Part shown: positions 1 through 10,491 of the stretch, piece after piece | How the letters are laid out: each line of letters starts with the position of its first letter | Numbering within the stretch: the first letter of the stretch is position 1 | Source of the DNA: Symsagittifera roscoffensis | Taxonomy: Eukaryota; Xenacoelomorpha; Acoela; Convolutidae | Direction: 5' to 3' | DNA: 64,000 nucleotides | Assembly: GCF_963678635.1 (NCBI RefSeq) | Contig: NC_087071.1 | Coordinates: forward strand, 37,222,438-37,286,437 | The notes under the pieces: generated by a model | What the model was told of the DNA's origin: nothing | Database searches by the model: none | Seen by the model: only the letters and a program-made list of their open reading frames with translations | Translations under genes and position numbers: made by a program

Positions 1-466
1 GTATGCTTCAACTATTTTTTGTACTCGCTTTATTGTTAGACTTTCGAGTGGAGTTCCAAAAATTCTGTGTTTGCTTACACCAGCTACAGCGCTCCAAAAG
101 TTGTGTTTATGGAGATTACTTTCAATTCCGATCGTGAAATTTTAGAGACAAATTTTGAAAAAAAAATGATTTTTTTAGCAAATCTTTTTTTTTATCTTGT
201 AGTAGTTTTGAGCGATTGGTTCCACTGAGCAGTTCAAGTTAAGAATGTCAAATTAGGAGTAATAGAGGAATAGGCTAAAAGAAATGTTTTCAATCTGTCA
301 TGCTGCTGTTTTAACTTCGAATTTTAAAATCAAGTACTTTGAAATCAAATCTCTGGTGTCAATTTTTTAAAATTCGAACATGGGTCTGTTAAGTTTCAAG
401 GAAATTGTCATTTTTTGCAATGGCGTCATCTAAACCTCGTTTAGAAACAATTTCTGTTTGTTACAG

Positions 467-661
467 TTCCTCGAGGCAGTAATTGTTTTTATGTTTTTTG
501 AGGCTGCACATTTCAATCTCTTTGAACCATTTTGTTCCATAGAAAGAAATTTTACTCCTCCACCCTTACCTTTGGTTTTGGTACTTGTAGCTATGTGCTC
601 AAAAACATTTTGGGCAAAAAACATTGAGGTTAGGCATTTCACTAAACCAAACTTCAGATAG
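467..661 (+). CDS. Possible 3' terminal exon, unknown protein
   Basis: A 65-codon open segment follows a good splice-acceptor-like sequence, a T-rich stretch ending in TTACAG at 461-466, and stops with TAG at 659-661. The peptide begins FLEAVIVFMFFEAAHF, has a PPPLPLVLVLV stretch in the middle and ends HFTKPNFR. I recognise no domain. The overlapping minus-strand frame at 430-666 is equally long and cannot be excluded. Frames of this length are expected by chance in this base composition, so only the acceptor and the residue mix favour it. Confidence 0.22.
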   Translation, partial: FLEAVIVFMFFEAAHFNLFEPFCSIERNFTPPPLPLVLVLVAMCSKTFWAKNIEVRHFTKPNFR

Positions 662-1695
662 AGCAACGAAAAAAGGCTTCAAAATTTGTTTCTGAAGCAG
701 TACATCCAATTCATCTTAAATTGATCCAAGAGAGCCTATTTTTTCTAGAAAAAGCTTTTTGATTCAAAATTGACTTAAGTTTTGGGCTAATTTGCCAGAA
801 ATGCCAGTTGTTTGTTACTATTTTACAAATGTTGTCGTACGAAGTTGTAAATATTTAATGTTCAAAAACTTTTTTTGTGTTTTTCTGTGTGTTCACAACT
901 GCTTGAGATAGTTTGATTTTTACTAAATTAAAAAAAAAACGAAGATACTCAGAATCATGAGCAGCGCATGATTCGCTCTATTTGATTTTAATACTTAATT
1001 TGAGAAAAAAATGATCAATTTTAAAAGTTAGAGTTGAATTGAGACGTCAGCTCTCCTCCACGTCAAATTTTTCTTTTCTTTTTTTGATTTTAGTGGAAAA
1101 TCGCTTTCAACTCGATACCTTCTTCTGTTTGAATCGTTTTTTAAAAACTGTGCGCTTTTGTTCTAATTTATTGTTTTTATTGTTACTTTTTGTATTTCAA
1201 ACGTGAAAGGTAGATATTACGATCCGATTTTTTTTTGTTTCACGCGATGTCTTATCATATTGTTTTTAATTTAAAGCTCACTATGAAAGAAAACAGAAAC
1301 AATGTTAATATTTATCCAAAATCAATGGAGTTTCTCTAACATATCAGTATAATTCAACATAACATGTCATTATAAATCAATTACTTCATTAAGTATTGTA
1401 AGTAATAACAAATGAATTGTTTTAGTAATTCGAGATACCTAAACACGCATAAAAAATACTCAGCATATTGAAAGTTTTATAAACAAAAACTTAATTTATT
1501 AGATAAGTTGATTACATTCATTACACGACATCACTGATCATTGTAGTTTGAACAGAAATACTTTTTAACGGTCGATTAGAGAAACGCAGTACCAGCAACA
1601 TGACAGCGTCACTTACAAGTTAACAAGAAAAACTAAATTGAAAAAAAAAAAAAACGAAAATAACATAGCCGATCTCTCATCTCTCATCACAATAG
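662..1695. other. AT-rich intergenic or intronic sequence
   Basis: I see no gene, tRNA or clear repeat here. The stretch is rich in A and T homopolymers, with short homopolymer-dominated frames only. Confidence 0.5.
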
Positions 1696-1803
1696 CAACG
1701 TTTTACTGCTCAAATGATTGAACGGAACGGAATTGAAGACGAATGGATTGAGCTCGGCACAACCAAAGATGAGAAAAAAGCTCGTTTGACCTTGCTCGTT
1801 TAA
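1696..1803 (+). CDS. Possible terminal exon with acidic/basic peptide
   Basis: A pyrimidine-rich tract (CTCTCATCTCTCATCACAATAG) at about 1674-1695 looks like a splice acceptor. It is followed by 35 sense codons and TAA at 1801. The peptide starts QRFTAQMIERNGIEDEW, continues IELGTTKDEKKARLTLLV, and is charged and helix-like, with codons GC-richer than the surroundings. There is an in-frame ATG at 1717. No family is recognised. It may be the last exon of a gene lying to the left or a chance frame; it is short, so certainty is low. Confidence 0.25.
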   Translation, partial: QRFTAQMIERNGIEDEWIELGTTKDEKKARLTLLV

Positions 1804-2959
1804 CTACGCTCCTTCAAAATTAGGGGCCTAATTTCAAAAAAGAACCAATTAGAAGAATTTGGGTGAGGCTAAAGTTGAAAATTTTATACTTTCAGCTTGT
1901 CTTGAGAATTTAAATCCAAAGAGACGAGCTTAAGAAATTCGTGATTGTTCTGAGGAGATGATCTCACCAACCACAAACACTTGTGAACTTCTTCGAAAAA
2001 TCGAGCTATTAATAAAGATTAAAATCAAACCAGTTTTGTATTACCAGCATCTATGATTTTATACAGCTCAAAAACTGTTCCAATTACAATTTTTGACAAC
2101 TTAGATGTCCTATAGATGAGTAAGCACTAGAAAGCAACGTTTTTTTTTTACCATTTCAATGTCATACTCGGTGAAAACAATCGGAACTTTATCTGGTTTA
2201 GGAACTTCTGTTAATTTCTATTTTGTTCAAACTAAATTTTGAAAAAATATACTACTAGCCCTGTGAATGGCACATTATTTAATTCCAGAGAGAACAAACA
2301 ATTTTTCGTCTTTTTGTATAGGCATCAATTGTCCTATGAGTTTTGCCTCTAAAACATAGCATGTTTCTGTCATGGAGTTCGAGGCATGGTAGTGAATTAA
2401 ACTTCCCGGGTAAACCAAAAAAGATAAAGGTCCACAACCCAATTAACTTTTGAAGAATTTACAGAAATCACGAGATATGTTATGACTTGCATTCTCCCAT
2501 TATATTACATGTAGGGCTAACATTTTTTATTTAGGCCGGGCGAAAAAAAGTCAGATCATAATTGAGGGTAATTGTAAAATCTTGAGAGAGCCTCTAAACT
2601 TCATCAAAATTGCTCGCAACTAAAACATTTGCCCAGAAATTACTCGGCGACTGAAAGTAGAAAAAGTTTCTATTGACGACTGGATGACGTCAGATAGAGA
2701 CTTTTGTTGTCGTCTTGTGATCTGAACACTTCCGAAACTGTCTGAGAGCTCTTTACTTGTCTAAGAGCTCTTTCCTCTCCGTCGGCATTGCTTGGAAACG
2801 ACAGCTGTCACCTAGCCATTTAATTTTGGTCTGCTTAAGGGTCAACGAACATGTTGCGACAGTTAGGCCATCCGAAGAATGAATTTTAATTAGCTTTCAG
2901 TAGCAAGTATGATATGAGCACAAAGCTGGGTCTTGAATCCCGAGGCAGTGTATTTATTA
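1804..2959. other. Intergenic or intronic sequence without recognised gene
   Basis: AT-rich with a mildly GC-richer patch at 2640-2880. On the minus strand a B-box-like GATTCAAGACCC lies near 2930-2945, but no convincing A box accompanies it. Nothing else is supported. Confidence 0.45.
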
Positions 2960-3262
2960 TTAAAACGGGGCTAAACATCAATCATAGAGTTACTTTTGAT
3001 GACAGTTACACCTTGAATCTTTTAGATATGGGTTGACACTTTCCTCGCCCTGAAGTACTCTGAAACAAGCTAATAATATGCGTTCAGAGCAGTTTAGTAG
3101 TAAAAAAGGGCTAGAAACAGTTGTTCTCAAGAATCTACATTCTAGTTTTTTCTGAGGGATAACGCTACTATCGTCCCAATTTCCAGATCCCGGAGTTTTC
3201 GGATTGAATTCGAACTTGCTACAGGACCGTCTTCTCCCATTTGATTGAGCTACCAACACTCG
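2960..3262 (-). repeat. tRNA-derived SINE-like element
   Basis: Read on the minus strand, an A-box-like TGGTAGCTCAATC starts near 3255 and a B-box-like AAGTTCGAATTC lies near 3217-3206, about 39 bases further on. That is the normal spacing of the internal RNA polymerase III promoter of a tRNA. Between them is an anticodon-arm-like GACGGTCCTGTAGC. No CCA end or closed acceptor stem follows, so this is a tRNA-derived element rather than a tRNA gene. The body runs on through an unrelated tail towards 2960; the 3' limit is uncertain. Confidence 0.45.
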
Positions 3263-3604
3263 CATCAATACAGATAATCTTTAGTTACCTTTTTTTTCGC
3301 AAGCTAACTTGCAAAGAGAAATGCTCATTTGATGGCGTGTTTGCTATAGTCACTAACTGCTGCATTGGAAATTTCATGACATCTGTTCTCTGCTTTAAGG
3401 GTTACTAGTGTTTGAAATCATAAGCGTCTGTGGCTGAATATTTAATGAGTGCAATCGCTAGGTCTCAAGATCTGAAATAATGTCAAAATTTTACTTAATT
3501 GAGGCTTATTTCTACCTTATTAAAATTCACTTTACAGAGCTGCTTTGTTATCATGTTCTCCCTAATATTGGCGAAGTGCAGCCCGCATCCAGTTTCAAGC
3601 GTTA

Positions 3605-3890
3605 CTAATCGATTATATTATGATTTTAGTACCAGTCTCACTAAAATTGAGAAACAATCGACTTTAATCAATTAATAATCGATTAAAATCACTCTTTTTA
3701 AAATCAAATTATAGTCATTTATAAGCAATTATAATCGATTATAATCGATTATTTATTCGTCTATTTTTCAATACAATTATAATCGATTATAATTGATTAT
3801 AATCCATTATTTTTATTCATATTTCTATTTCATTAGTTTTGCACAAAAATCCATTATAATCGATTATAATTGATTATAATCCCTTTTGTA
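3605..3890. repeat. ATAATCGATTAT-rich simple repeat block
   Basis: The motif ATAATCGATTAT and one-base variants (AATTGATTAT, AATCCATTAT) recur about a dozen times, often overlapping, with AT-rich spacers. The core ATCGAT is palindromic, so both strands read the same. It could be low-complexity expansion or a cluster of protein-binding sites; the sequence alone does not say. Confidence 0.6.
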
Positions 3891-4286
3891 TGTCCACTTT
3901 TGTCTTCGAAGTTGCATCTAAATTGCTTATATTTTATGCTTTTTGTGGACGTTGGTTCCTATGAAAACATGAAAAATATTCTAAAGTTTTCCAATTAATT
4001 CAAAATTATAAGTTTTTTTTCATTTCTTCCCCATTAGGCTTGTTTTGTTATTTATATTTTAAGCTTTTTTAAACACCAAAACATCAGCAAATTGATTCAG
4101 TCTCATGATTGATTCGGAAAATTTATTTTTCAAATACTGCGAGAACCTTTCCACTCATATGAAAGGATCTCTATGAAACTTTTGTTTCGTGGTAAAACTT
4201 TGTGTTCAGATGAAACAAAGTGTTCAAGAGATCTCTCTTTTAGAGATTTTCTGATTGACAAAAAAATAATAACTCATAAGATATAA

Positions 4287-4415
4287 TTCGAATGTGTTTA
4301 TTGTCGCAACCGTGTTTATTGTCGCAACCGCCTTGGCTGGTTAATTCGACTATTGTCTGGTTTTGTGCTAGCGTTGTTCATTAATGGATGTTTTGTGTTT
4401 ATTCTCGCAGCAGTT
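4287..4415. repeat. Short tandem repeat of TGTTTATTGTCGCAACCG
   Basis: Two direct copies of an 18-base unit occur near 4293-4330, and a diverged third (TGTTTATTCTCGCAGCAG) lies near 4396. This looks like replication-slippage duplication; no function is evident. Confidence 0.5.
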
Positions 4416-4464
4416 TTTGATCGCTAATTCAGTTCATCTCTGTTTTTGTGTCAAAATTGTGCAG

Positions 4465-4673
4465 AAATAGAATTCGTCATCAAAATTTTTGAAAAATTTC
4501 AACATAGATTCTTCGATTCTCATTTTCATCGTATTTTTAATGCTACGGCGTTTCACGTCATAATACTGCAAGCCCGTACGGTTCGACTGGCCATTTTGCA
4601 AAAACATAAATTTGTCTTAGAGCCAAATTTCCTTAGACAAAAATACCTAAACGAAATTCCCTCACACTTGTAG
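4465..4673 (+). CDS. Possible terminal exon, unknown protein
   Basis: An acceptor-like TTTTTGTGTCAAAATTGTGCAG ends at 4464 and opens a 69-codon frame ending in TAG at 4671-4673. The peptide starts with EIEFVIKIFEKFQHRFF and later has VRLAILQKHKFVLEPNF; it has balanced charge, several histidines and mixed-GC codons unlike its AT-rich surroundings. No domain is recognised. This is one of the better exon candidates in the left part of the window, but length and composition alone do not prove coding. Confidence 0.3.
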
Positions 4674-5403
4674 CTCTTGTTTCAGAGTGTTTTTGACTCA
4701 GAGCAAAAAATAGGTGTTCCAGTGAAAAAGTTTTGGACAGGAGTTCATTAACGAAACTGCTTCAATGAACTAAGTAGCTGATTTTTTACATTATTGCTGA
4801 TAAATAACGAAAACGAAAAAAAAGCTGAACTTGATAGTGATGACCAGAATGTGATAAAGCTGTGAAAACTTAGTTCGGAAACCCACATTGTACTTGAGTC
4901 GCAGATAATGTAACCTGGTCAGAATTTAGATAGCTGGGCTATTGATCTTTGGGCTAAGGGGGTTGACTTGGATTGATCTATTGTGCTTAATTGCAGCAAA
5001 AACTCCGATCAAACAGAGTTGTTTTGTTTTACACCGCAACTTTTGGTTTTCCGACGGCGGAACTCTCACATCATTTGTAGAGGAGGGAGGGGAGGATTTT
5101 TTCAAAAAAATGAAAGAGTAATTAAGTGCAGAATTGAATCTTTGATATTTTAGCGATACTCGTTATAGAGTCAAATTAGCAGGTCCTACCAACACTGCGG
5201 CCAATGTGGTTGCTATTGTTCGTAGAACTCTTCTTGTGTTCATACTGTTTTCCTTAAAAAGATTGCTGGTCGTAAATATTTGGCAATAATGTGTAGGCTC
5301 CAAACATAAGTTTGGGTTGAGAAGGGTGAAATAATAAAACTCAACTTTGTTAACAGATATTAATAACATAACCTACCGCGAACAAGAACCAGATCATTCT
5401 GTC

Positions 5404-5475
5404 AGTGTCGGAGAAGTGGCTAAAGTCTCAGCTTCTAAGTAGAATAATCACCGGTTCGAGTTATATCTTGATCCG
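5404..5475 (+). repeat. tRNA-like head, probable SINE relic
   Basis: CGGAGAAGTGG at about 5409-5419 resembles an A box and CCGGTTCGAGTT at 5451-5462 resembles a B box, about 40 bases apart as in tRNA genes. The arms do not fold into a full cloverleaf and there is no clear acceptor stem, so a tRNA-derived element relic is more likely than a working tRNA. Confidence 0.3.
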
Positions 5476-5542
5476 CGCTTATAACTTGAGGATCAGGCAA
5501 CAATGCTTAGCACAATGCTTAAAAAATATATATTTCATATAG

Positions 5543-5632
5543 TAAACAAAAGCAGCACAGTGAGCGACTCGGAGTTGAGCGGCTCGAATGTTGTTTTTTT
5601 CTCTAATGAAGAAAAGCTATTTGTGACAGACC
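5543..5632 (+). pseudogene. Exon-like segment interrupted by a MITE (left part)
   Basis: After an acceptor-like TTTCATATAG (5533-5542) there is an open frame with varied, GC-richer codons. The peptide starts NKSSTVSDSELSGSNVVFF and ends EEKLFVTDP, directly against the CCCGGG end of the foldback element at 5633. A second protein-like frame starts at the other edge of the element (6731). I infer that one exon may have been split by the insertion, but the join is not provable here and the family is unknown. Confidence 0.25.
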
Positions 5633-6730
5633 CCCGGGATGACCAAAAATACTAGTCATACAATTTCCATATATGGAAAAATGCTGGTCATACATTTTCC
5701 ATATATTTCCATACGTACAGAAAACTGCATGAAAGGTCTATGATTACTATTTTTTCATATATGAAAATTGTATGACTAGCATTTTTCCAAAAACCAAAAA
5801 TATTGATTTTTTTTACATTTTAATTTCTCAAAATTTTTTGGTTGAGTTCGTAACCGAACACAAATGACATAAAGCTTGATTACTCAAACGTAGTAACCAG
5901 CGGTTTGGCCGTCTCGCATTAAAAATGCATTGGAAACAGCCTGATATGTGTTACAATTGTCTCAGACAAATAATATAACGAAAGTAATGAACTTTTAAAT
6001 TTTGGCATTGTTTTTTTCAAAGATGTTTATTTCTAAAATTTGAATTTTTAATTTGCCAGACATTGATCAAGGCATACAAAAACATGTCATACAAAAGAAA
6101 GAGGAGTTTTAAGCGTTTTTGAAAAAAGATATGAAGAGAAAAGGAAAAAACAATCCAATATTAGTATATCCAGGACTACGTTATACACACAAAAAATTAA
6201 ACTTTGCATGCAAATTTTTTTTAAAAATGTTTGTTTGAAAACGAAAATCAATTTGCGGTTGAAAAAAAAACACAAAAAACTTTTGTCGTCGCCATCAAAA
6301 AAATGCTAGTCAAACAATTTCCATATATGGAAATTGTATGACGAGTGTTTTTTTTTCAGAAAACAAAAATTAAAAAAAAGTCAAAGTTTCCAGTCGTAGC
6401 AGCCCAAAAAACGCTTGAATGTTTTGCCAGCAGTTGAATTGATTGTTCAAAGCTTTTTTTTTCACAAAAAAAAATTTTTAAAAAAAATATTAATCATACA
6501 ATTTCCATATATGGAAATTGTATGGTTAGCATTTTCTTTCATACCATTTTTTCCCCTTTTTTTATGATGAGATACCAATTTCGATACCAAAACAACTATA
6601 AAATACCTTTGAAGTTCGATTAAACTCATTTTGCAAAAATGTATGAAACTTGTATGACTAGCATGTTTCCATAAACTAAGTGTATGAAATTGTATGATTA
6701 GCATTTTCGGTCTATGGAGGTCAACCCGGG
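5633..6730. mobile_element. Foldback MITE with CCCGGG termini and internal palindromes
   Basis: The ends are inverted: CCCGGGATGACC on the left and GGTCAACCCGGG on the right, one mismatch in 12. The interior carries repeated modules containing CCATATATGG flanked by CTAGTCATACAATT-type arms near 5652, 5690, 5750, 6306, 6490, 6640 and 6685. The copy at 6495-6524 is a perfect 30-base palindrome. There is no transposase frame. The stretch 5633-6350 is similar, in inverted orientation, to 16325-17009. The superfamily is unknown; CC flanks both sides, so any target duplication would be 2 bp at most. Confidence 0.6.
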
Positions 6731-6894
6731 CCGTTTGCAATACTTCAAACAATCAAGAGGCAGACGAACTAAGTATCCACCGATTAGCAATAGCTTGCTC
6801 AGCACAACTTTTCACAAATTCGTCTGAGTTTAATGAGTTTTTGGCAAGTTATAGTCTCTTGACTGCTCTAGGAGAGCAGCAAACATCAATCTAG
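6731..6894 (+). pseudogene. Exon-like segment interrupted by a MITE (right part)
   Basis: Directly after the MITE terminus an open frame of about 54 codons runs to TAG at 6892-6894. It contains NQEADELSIHRLAIACSAQL and then LASYSLLTALGEQQTSI, a helix-like and non-repetitive residue mix. It is in a compatible frame with 5543-5632 if the element is simply removed, but the alternative frame after removing a CC duplication is also open for about 30 codons. No domain is recognised. Confidence 0.25.
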
Positions 6895-8322
6895 TCGAAC
6901 AAAAAACTTTGATTGAAGTTGCAAAAATCCTCAAAATACACCCCACCCACAAGACACTTTAGTTGAAATAAATGTTTCTGAATAAAGTAAAAAACTTACT
7001 ATCGACTTTCATCAGGCAATAAGCACTTGTTAATGTTCGATGGGCTAAAATATAGATCCAGCCCAGCAGTAGGCTCCACTGTCGATTAAAGCAATGGCAA
7101 ATCAAGGTCACCGGTCGCTGGTTTAAGTGCAATGAAGAAGATTTATAAAAAAATGAGATTAGAAGAAAAAAAAACTAGAATTTCAAATTGATCAAACAAT
7201 TTGAATGTATCAGAGTTTCAAGTAAACAATAGGAGCCTTTGCATAAAAAAAATATAAACAAAGATTAAACGGAAACAGATTCCTATGAATATGATTTTTT
7301 TTGCCTTAAACACGCTCAATTTTTGTATTGAGAAAAGTAATCTTCGTAATATACAATTTTTTCAAGAAACTAAATATGATATTCTCAGAAAGGTCAAAAA
7401 TCAAGCTAAATTTAAATCACTTTTGCGAAAAATTACACGTTCATCGCAGTGGAAAAAAAAATTGAATAAAAAACCTGGTATTCTCATATATCGCCCTTAC
7501 ATTTCATACAACTAAAAATTTGCTGAAAATTAATATTTTCACTAATTGTTTAGCAATGAGAGTTGCATGACTATCTTCTGTAATGGAAAAGTATGATCAG
7601 AATTTGGAAATAAATGATTGAACATAAAAATTCTTTCTTGTTTGAATGTTTTTAATCAATTTTTTGCATTTTTTCCAGAACCCAAAAATCAAAGGTTTTC
7701 TTAAATGAGAACATTCCATAAATTATGTGGAAATTGTCTCACAACTATTAAGCAAAAGAAGACTTATCATGCGAGATCACGTAAATTCATTGAATAAACG
7801 GTATCTCTTGTTTATGACTAGAAAACTTCTCTTTTGAAAAACTTCGTGGGTAAGAATAGTGGCCTTTTTTTCTACCAGATTTCTTCTATACTTTCTCGTT
7901 GAAAAAGTCTGTAATTTTTTTTGAACGAAATTTTTTTTGGAGAATTATGATTGTGTTTTTAGTGCTTCTGTGTTGAAAAGTAAATAGGACTACTTTGTAA
8001 TAAAAAAAAGTTACTATTTTAGCCCTAAAATTTAATTATGGAAGAATGCTATTCATATATAATTTTTTATTTCTTTTTAAAAATTTCATTATAGAAGAAC
8101 GCTACTCTATTAAATTCTCACATACTTGAAATATTTGACTAGCTTTTAGTTCAAAGACAAATTGTTTGGAATTGTATGACAAACAACTTCAGTGTGCGGA
8201 GATCAATCCAAGAAAACAAAAGAAACAAAAATTGTTTTTTTTTAGCCTCTTCTTTGAAATAAATGCTTCAAACAGTGAAAAACTTTACTTCAGCCCGGTG
8301 CTATAACAAAACAGAAATATGA
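6895..8322. other. AT-rich stretch without recognised gene
   Basis: Only short frames dominated by Asn, Lys and Phe are present, for example at 7285-7515. I see no repeats shared with the rest of the window beyond isolated ATTGTATGAC-type fragments, and nothing further to annotate. Confidence 0.5.
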
Positions 8323-8541
8323 AATTTCGGATTTTTTAAAATACATTCACCGGCAGCCACAGAAAAACCTCACATCTATTCAGATTCAATTACCTTTTTT
8401 TTCAAATTTGAGTACCTGACAGTAAAATTTTACAAGGAAATCAAAGCTCAAAAAGGTCCCTCAAAAGTCATTGGTAATTACACTGAACTATGTTTGCAGA
8501 AACAAACTCACCGAGCTCAGTTATTTCGTTGCCTGGTTTGA
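8323..8541 (+). CDS. Open frame of inverted duplicate, copy A
   Basis: This 73-codon frame (stop TGA at 8539-8541) opens after a TGA at 8320 and has no obvious ATG, so if coding it is an exon. It contains IHSPAATEKPHIYSDS, then KEIKAQKGPSKVIGNYTELC, then LQKQTHRAQLFRCLV. An inverted, diverged copy lies at 8873-9090. Between the copies the shared residues include PSK-GN--ELCLQKQ-HRAQ, many changes are conservative, and the last 36 codons hold no frame-breaking indel. The family is not recognised. It may derive from a transposon or a duplicated host exon. Confidence 0.35.
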   Translation, partial: NFGFFKIHSPAATEKPHIYSDSITFFFKFEYLTVKFYKEIKAQKGPSKVIGNYTELCLQKQTHRAQLFRCLV

Positions 8542-9100
8542 AAACTGAAAGAAAACAAGTCAGATTGTCATCATGGCCCGAAAGCATTTCATTTGACAAA
8601 AGTTAAAAGTTTAAAATTAGTTTTTGCACACATAAGTTTTTGCACACATAAAATCCGAGAAAATTATACTTCTTGATTTTTTTAACGAAACTGAAACAAA
8701 CTTTGAATTGGCAGAGCAACGTTTTTTTAAACGGATCATAAACGGATCACATATAGGCAAAACTTATAAAACAGTAACATGAAAAAAAACTTTCACAATT
8801 GAAAAATGTCTGTGTGCAAAAACTATCTTTAACACCTAAACATTTGTCAAATCAATTAAAACTGACTTTCAGTTTTCAAAAAACAAGGCGACAGATTATT
8901 TGAGCTCGGTGCCTTTGCTTCTGCAAACATAGTTCGGCTTTGTTACCAACGATTTTTGACGGAGCTTCTTTATCTTTGATTTTTCCTCTGCAAAAATTTA
9001 TTGTCAAGAACTCAAAATTCAAAAAAAAGTAACATTTGGAACTGGATAGATATGGAGCTTTCCTATGGGAGCGGGTAAATGTATGTGAATTTCTTAGAAT
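8330..9100. repeat. Inverted repeat, arms about 220 bp
   Basis: The left arm, about 8335-8565, matches the reverse complement of about 8873-9095. Similarity is clearest in GAACTATGTTTGCAG and CACCGAGCTCA. Arms differ at many positions, so the duplication is old. The 300-base spacer holds no recognised gene; it has the direct repeat TTTTGCACACATAA twice at 8622-8650. Confidence 0.6.
8876..9090 (-). pseudogene. Inverted duplicate, copy B, frameshifted
   Basis: This is the minus-strand counterpart of the frame at 8323-8541. Its 3' part stays open and reads GKIKDKEAPSKIVGNKAELC then LQKQRHRAQIICRLVF before TGA. Its 5' part matches copy A in a different frame (IHLPAPIGKLHIYPV). A one-base loss near the A run at 9021-9028 and a three-base gain separate the two, and a TGA lies between them. 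Copy B is therefore broken relative to copy A, unless an intron removes the join; TTTTTGCAG just before the 3' part would be a usable acceptor. Confidence 0.35.
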
Positions 9101-9119
9101 CAAAAAGGGAATCACTTTA

Positions 9120-9694
9120 GGTCACCTGATTTTGCGAGGTGATATACATAGGAAAATTGAGCAAGTTTTGTTTGTAACTTAACTGTCCGAAAAGTATTTG
9201 AGGAGAACAATGACTTCCAAACTATTTACTTTGTTCAATATCAAAAACAAATGTTTTTGAAAAAAGCATTTATACCTAATTTGTACCAATGATGCTGTTT
9301 AGTCAGTTTTCTATAAATTCTGATGCTGATTGATTCTCTATGTCTGGTGAGGGGAAGGGATTTTTTTCATAATGAAGGAAACAAATGATAGAAAAAAAAC
9401 AGAAACAAAAAGTAGGGGTATAGATCCAACAAAAAATAACTTCTGAACGGTTGCTGTGATATCCAGAGAGCAGAAAAAAATATGTTGAAATCAGAAGTCC
9501 GTAGAGCAAAATTTTTTTTGCATGTCGGTTTATAATGAGATATTGTTACCAATGCTTCAAAAACTTTATAAATCATGGTTTTGAAGATGCCACAATTAAA
9601 ACTTAAAACACAACTGATTTAAGTACAAAAAACCGATGGTACAAGATACACTGCTCTAATTGAGTTGAAATTTGCTGCGAACTTTTTTTTCTAG
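9120..9694. other. AT-rich stretch without recognised gene
   Basis: Overlapping minus-strand frames at 9303-9576 are rich in Phe and Tyr and look like translated poly-A sequence. I see no repeat or RNA gene. Confidence 0.45.
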
Positions 9695-9866
9695 TTTTAC
9701 TAATGAAGAAGTAAAAAATTTAAATGGCGTTGTTATTAGCAATCAATTAAATTTTGCAAATGGCTCTAAAAACTTTGCATCCTCGATCACAAGAACATTA
9801 GCTGTGATTTTCTGCAACAGGCTGATAATAGGTTTAATATGGAATCCGCAACATTGCAATTTTTAA
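9695..9866 (+). CDS. Possible terminal exon, unknown protein
   Basis: A strong acceptor-like AACTTTTTTTTCTAG ends at 9694. The frame then runs 57 codons to TAA at 9864-9866. The peptide starts FTNEEVKNLNGVVISNQLNF, continues NGSKNFASSITRTLAVIF, and ends WNPQHCNF. It mixes polar and hydrophobic residues like a folded protein. No domain is recognised and no partner exon is identified. Confidence 0.3.
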
Positions 9867-10194
9867 TTTTTATTGCTGTTTTGGACTCGACGAATAGGTA
9901 AAATACCTAGAACTCTGTAATCTGTAATGCTAACACAAGCTCCAAACACAGCCAAAATTGTGAAATCCGCAACAGTTTGTTGAATCGACAATTAATCTGA
10001 AAATCTATATTACAGATTCAAATTTGGTGGAACCTGCTTAAAGTTGCCGAATTCGCATACAATTAGCATATTCCATTTAGATTAATAAGTTATACAACTA
10101 CTTAAATATTCTTGTAATTTCATATAAATCTTCTGATAGATTTTTTGAAAGCTCTTTTAGAAATCTTCGTAAAGTTTCTAATATTTAAAGGAGA

Positions 10195-10395
10195 AGGCTG
10201 CTCGTTGACGGGTCAGTAACTCAAATACTTTTTCTACTTCGTAGCTTGAAGTTGTTGAAGATCTCTAACCATATCTCCATTTCCGGCGGTAACTGGCTTG
10301 GGCAGGCACTGACCTCTTTGTTGCTGCCTGTAACCTTCGGTTGACTTCCAAAAACAATACTCTACTTTAATACGCAAGGTTAGATTTGCTATCTG
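10195..10395. other. GC-richer coding-like island, strand unclear
   Basis: The patch stands out from its AT-rich surroundings. On the minus strand one frame after TTTCCAATTCAG runs about 52 codons. Another minus frame includes QLPPEMEIWLEIFNNF, which resembles the start of an F-box (LPPE then an IF core) apart from two extra residues. The plus strand is open for about 40 codons as well. With three open frames the coding strand cannot be chosen, so I report it only as a candidate exon. Confidence 0.2.
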
Positions 10396-10491
10396 AATTG
10401 GAAACATTTTCTGTTATCGAAACAAGTTTTCAACTTAAGATGAGCAACCAGTCAAAGTTTATTAAGCAGCATCCAGAACAAGTTTTTTAAA

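Noticed and set aside
3430-3480. Degenerate tRNA-like A and B boxes
   Set aside because: Matches are too poor (AGGTCTCAAGATCT) to separate from chance.
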